From the NCBI GenBank assembly GCA_041691295.1, contig JBEPVA010000208.1:1-6689 (forward strand): a stretch of DNA of 6,689 nucleotides. The letters run 5' to 3'. This DNA comes from DATEHG01 sp041691295 (GTDB lineage: Bacteria; Gemmatimonadota; Gemmatimonadetes; Gemmatimonadales; GWC2-71-9). Made by a program: the position numbers and the translations under genes. Under the pieces are notes generated by a model, which saw nothing but the letters and a program-made list of their open reading frames with translations, ran no database searches and was not told the DNA's origin. This document shows, in pieces, positions 5,893 through 6,689 of this stretch. Numbering within the stretch: the stretch's first letter is position 1; every line of letters starts with the position of its first letter.

Positions 5893-6234
5893 GTGAGCCC
5901 AAAGTCAAATAGCGGTTCGGAAGAGGGAGAGCTCCTGGCCAATGCCATGGCCGAAACCCGGACCAAGCTGCGCTCCCGCAATGTGGTGCTGGCCGGCCGG
6001 GAGACCAGCGATGAACTGGCCGATCTGCTCGAGGCGGTTGAGCAGTTCGAAAAGGCGGTCCAAGGCGCCGGCGGAGACTTGATGATGGACGAGGCACCAG
6101 AAGGGAAGACGGCGCAGCCCGACGATCCCCACTTCGTCGTCCCGGTCCGCGCGGCCAGCGAGTCCGCTTCAGCCTACATCCAGCGCGTCTCGGCGGCGGC
6201 GGACAAGGTGCGGCATCACAAGCCGCATCGGTAG
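5893..6234 (+). CDS. Hypothetical 113-aa protein
   Basis: I do not recognise a named family. The protein starts with GTG, placed by the AAGGAG site at 5881-5886. It has no signal peptide, membrane segment or cysteine, so it is probably cytoplasmic. Residues about 10-28 (EEGELLANAMAETRTKLR) and 37-56 (ETSDELADLLEAVEQFEKAV) look like two charged helices that could pair or form a short coiled coil. A Gly/Asp-rich turn (GAGGDLMMDEAPEG, about 58-71) follows. Then comes a strand-like DPHFVVPVRAA (about 78-88), a third helix (SESASAYIQRVSAAADKVR, about 89-107) and a basic His-rich tail (HHKPHR). Codon use matches the neighbours and the ribosome binding site is strong, so it is a real gene. It follows the HPF gene on the same strand, but the 130-nt gap with a heptad array argues against a tight operon. 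Confidence 0.75.
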   Translation: MSPKSNSGSEEGELLANAMAETRTKLRSRNVVLAGRETSDELADLLEAVEQFEKAVQGAGGDLMMDEAPEGKTAQPDDPHFVVPVRAASESASAYIQRVSAAADKVRHHKPHR

Positions 6235-6243
6235 AACGTGGCC

Positions 6244-6265
6244 GTTAGTCGTGAGCCATTGGAAA
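6244..6265. repeat. Dispersed heptad repeat, copy B
   Basis: GTTAGTC, GTGAGCC and ATTGGAA followed by A, starting 9 nt after the TAG stop of the 113-aa gene. It matches 3490-3511 at 19 of 22 positions. Confidence 0.75.
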
Positions 6266-6415
6266 ACCCCCGTGCGCGCTGGTGATCTCACGAGGCTGCC
6301 GGGCTTTCTACCGCTCGTATGGCGGGGAGGCGCACCGCGAGGTAGGTTGGTTATGCCTGGCGTGCGCCGGGGTTCAGGCGCCGATCCGGCGGTAACTTGC
6401 GTACTACTCTGCTAG

Positions 6416-6421
6416 AGGAGG
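6416..6421 (+). promoter_or_regulatory. Ribosome binding site of the 48-aa VKGG protein
   Basis: AGGAGG, a full Shine-Dalgarno sequence, 4 nt before the ATG at 6426. It is the main evidence that the short frame is translated. Confidence 0.75.
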
Positions 6422-6425
6422 CTCC

Positions 6426-6572
6426 ATGGCCGACGAGAAGAATTCCCCCGATCAGGATAAGCAGAAGGACCTGGCGGACAAGAAGATCTCGAAAGAGGAT
6501 TCCGAGCAGGTGAAGGGTGGCCGTGCCTGGGACATTCCGGCTGGCACTGCCAGCCCGAGCGCCAACAAGTAA
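6426..6572 (+). CDS. Small protein with a double-glycine (VKGG) motif
   Basis: A 48-aa protein. A very hydrophilic Lys/Asp-rich start (MADEKNSPDQDKQKDLADKK) is followed by ISKEDSEQVKGG at residues 21-32 and a 16-residue tail RAWDIPAGTASPSANK. The (I/L)S-x6-VKGG spacing is identical to the 53-aa protein at 5087-5248, while the rest of the two sequences is unrelated. Small proteins with a degenerate helix ending in V-K-G-G are common as unnamed proteins in several phyla, and the motif resembles double-glycine leaders of exported peptides; a function is not established. The full AGGAGG at 6416-6421 supports translation. It stands alone, with 191 nt of non-coding DNA upstream and a G-run region downstream. 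The tail has no Cys, but it has Thr and two Ser that could be modified. Confidence 0.72.
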   Translation: MADEKNSPDQDKQKDLADKKISKEDSEQVKGGRAWDIPAGTASPSANK

Positions 6573-6604
6573 GCCCGGGCACCATCCTGTGAGCCGAGCC
6601 CCGC

Positions 6605-6678
6605 GGGGGGGCCCCGGCAGGGCGGGGGGGCCTGTTGGAGGTCCACTGGGGGGGCGCCCAGCCACCGCGCTGGGGGGG
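6605..6678 (+). repeat. Four runs of exactly seven G
   Basis: Runs of seven G occur at 6605-6611, 6624-6630, 6648-6654 and 6672-6678, with start-to-start spacings of 19, 24 and 24 nt. The spacers (12, 17 and 17 nt) are longer than in classical G-quadruplexes, but the number of guanines makes a long-loop or two-strand quadruplex plausible. It lies beyond the last gene of the window, near a CCCCGCGGGG palindrome at 6599-6608. Confidence 0.7.
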
Positions 6679-6689
6679 TCGGCGCCGGG

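Noticed and set aside
6597..6620. Intrinsic terminator after the 48-aa gene
   Set aside because: A GC palindrome exists, but G-runs rather than a T-tract follow it.
6351..6665. Minus-strand 104-codon frame at the window end
   Set aside because: It is Pro/Gly-rich and derives largely from the G-runs and the antisense of the 48-aa gene.

Overview
The window is high-GC DNA (roughly two thirds G+C) from a free-living bacterium. The gene set and the intergenic heptanucleotide repeat tracts most resemble Gemmatimonadota (possibly a related soil or sediment lineage). That placement is an impression from protein family style, not a measured result.

Layout. (1) 1-1603, minus strand: the start of a succinate dehydrogenase operon. 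A five-helix membrane anchor subunit (sdhC-type) is followed after 13 nt by the flavoprotein sdhA, which leaves the window at base 1; the iron-sulfur subunit presumably lies beyond. Order and protein style match the actinobacterial Sdh1-type enzyme rather than the E. coli SdhCDAB type. (2) 1604-2061: intergenic DNA holding an 8-bp inverted repeat, a GACCAAC heptad tract and the C-terminal scrap of an alpha/beta hydrolase. (3) 2062-3417, plus: an exported class C beta-lactamase-fold serine hydrolase. (4) 3588-5086: a decaying stretch. It has the C-terminal part of a DipZ-like thioredoxin protein without its CxxC half (minus), then a GNAT acetyltransferase reading frame broken by two in-frame stop codons (plus). 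(5) 5087-6572: small genes. These are a 53-aa basic protein (minus), an HPF/RaiA-type ribosome hibernation factor (plus), a 113-aa protein of unknown function (plus) and a 48-aa protein (plus). (6) 6573-6689: non-coding, with four runs of exactly seven G.

Most interesting signals. The 53-aa and 48-aa proteins are otherwise unlike, yet share an aligned (L/I)S-x6-VKGG motif followed by short 17- and 16-residue tails. This resembles double-glycine leader peptides, so they may be precursors of small exported peptides. A second signal is a family of 7-bp-periodic repeats, most units ending in GTC or GCC, that occurs in at least six intergenic places, three of them starting within about ten bases of a stop codon. 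A third is the Cys/His clustering in the Sdh membrane anchor, which suggests a membrane-embedded Fe-S cluster like the one reported for mycobacterial Sdh1. Three broken genes in about 3.2 kb mark the middle of the window as an accessory or eroding region between the sdh operon and the ribosome hibernation gene.
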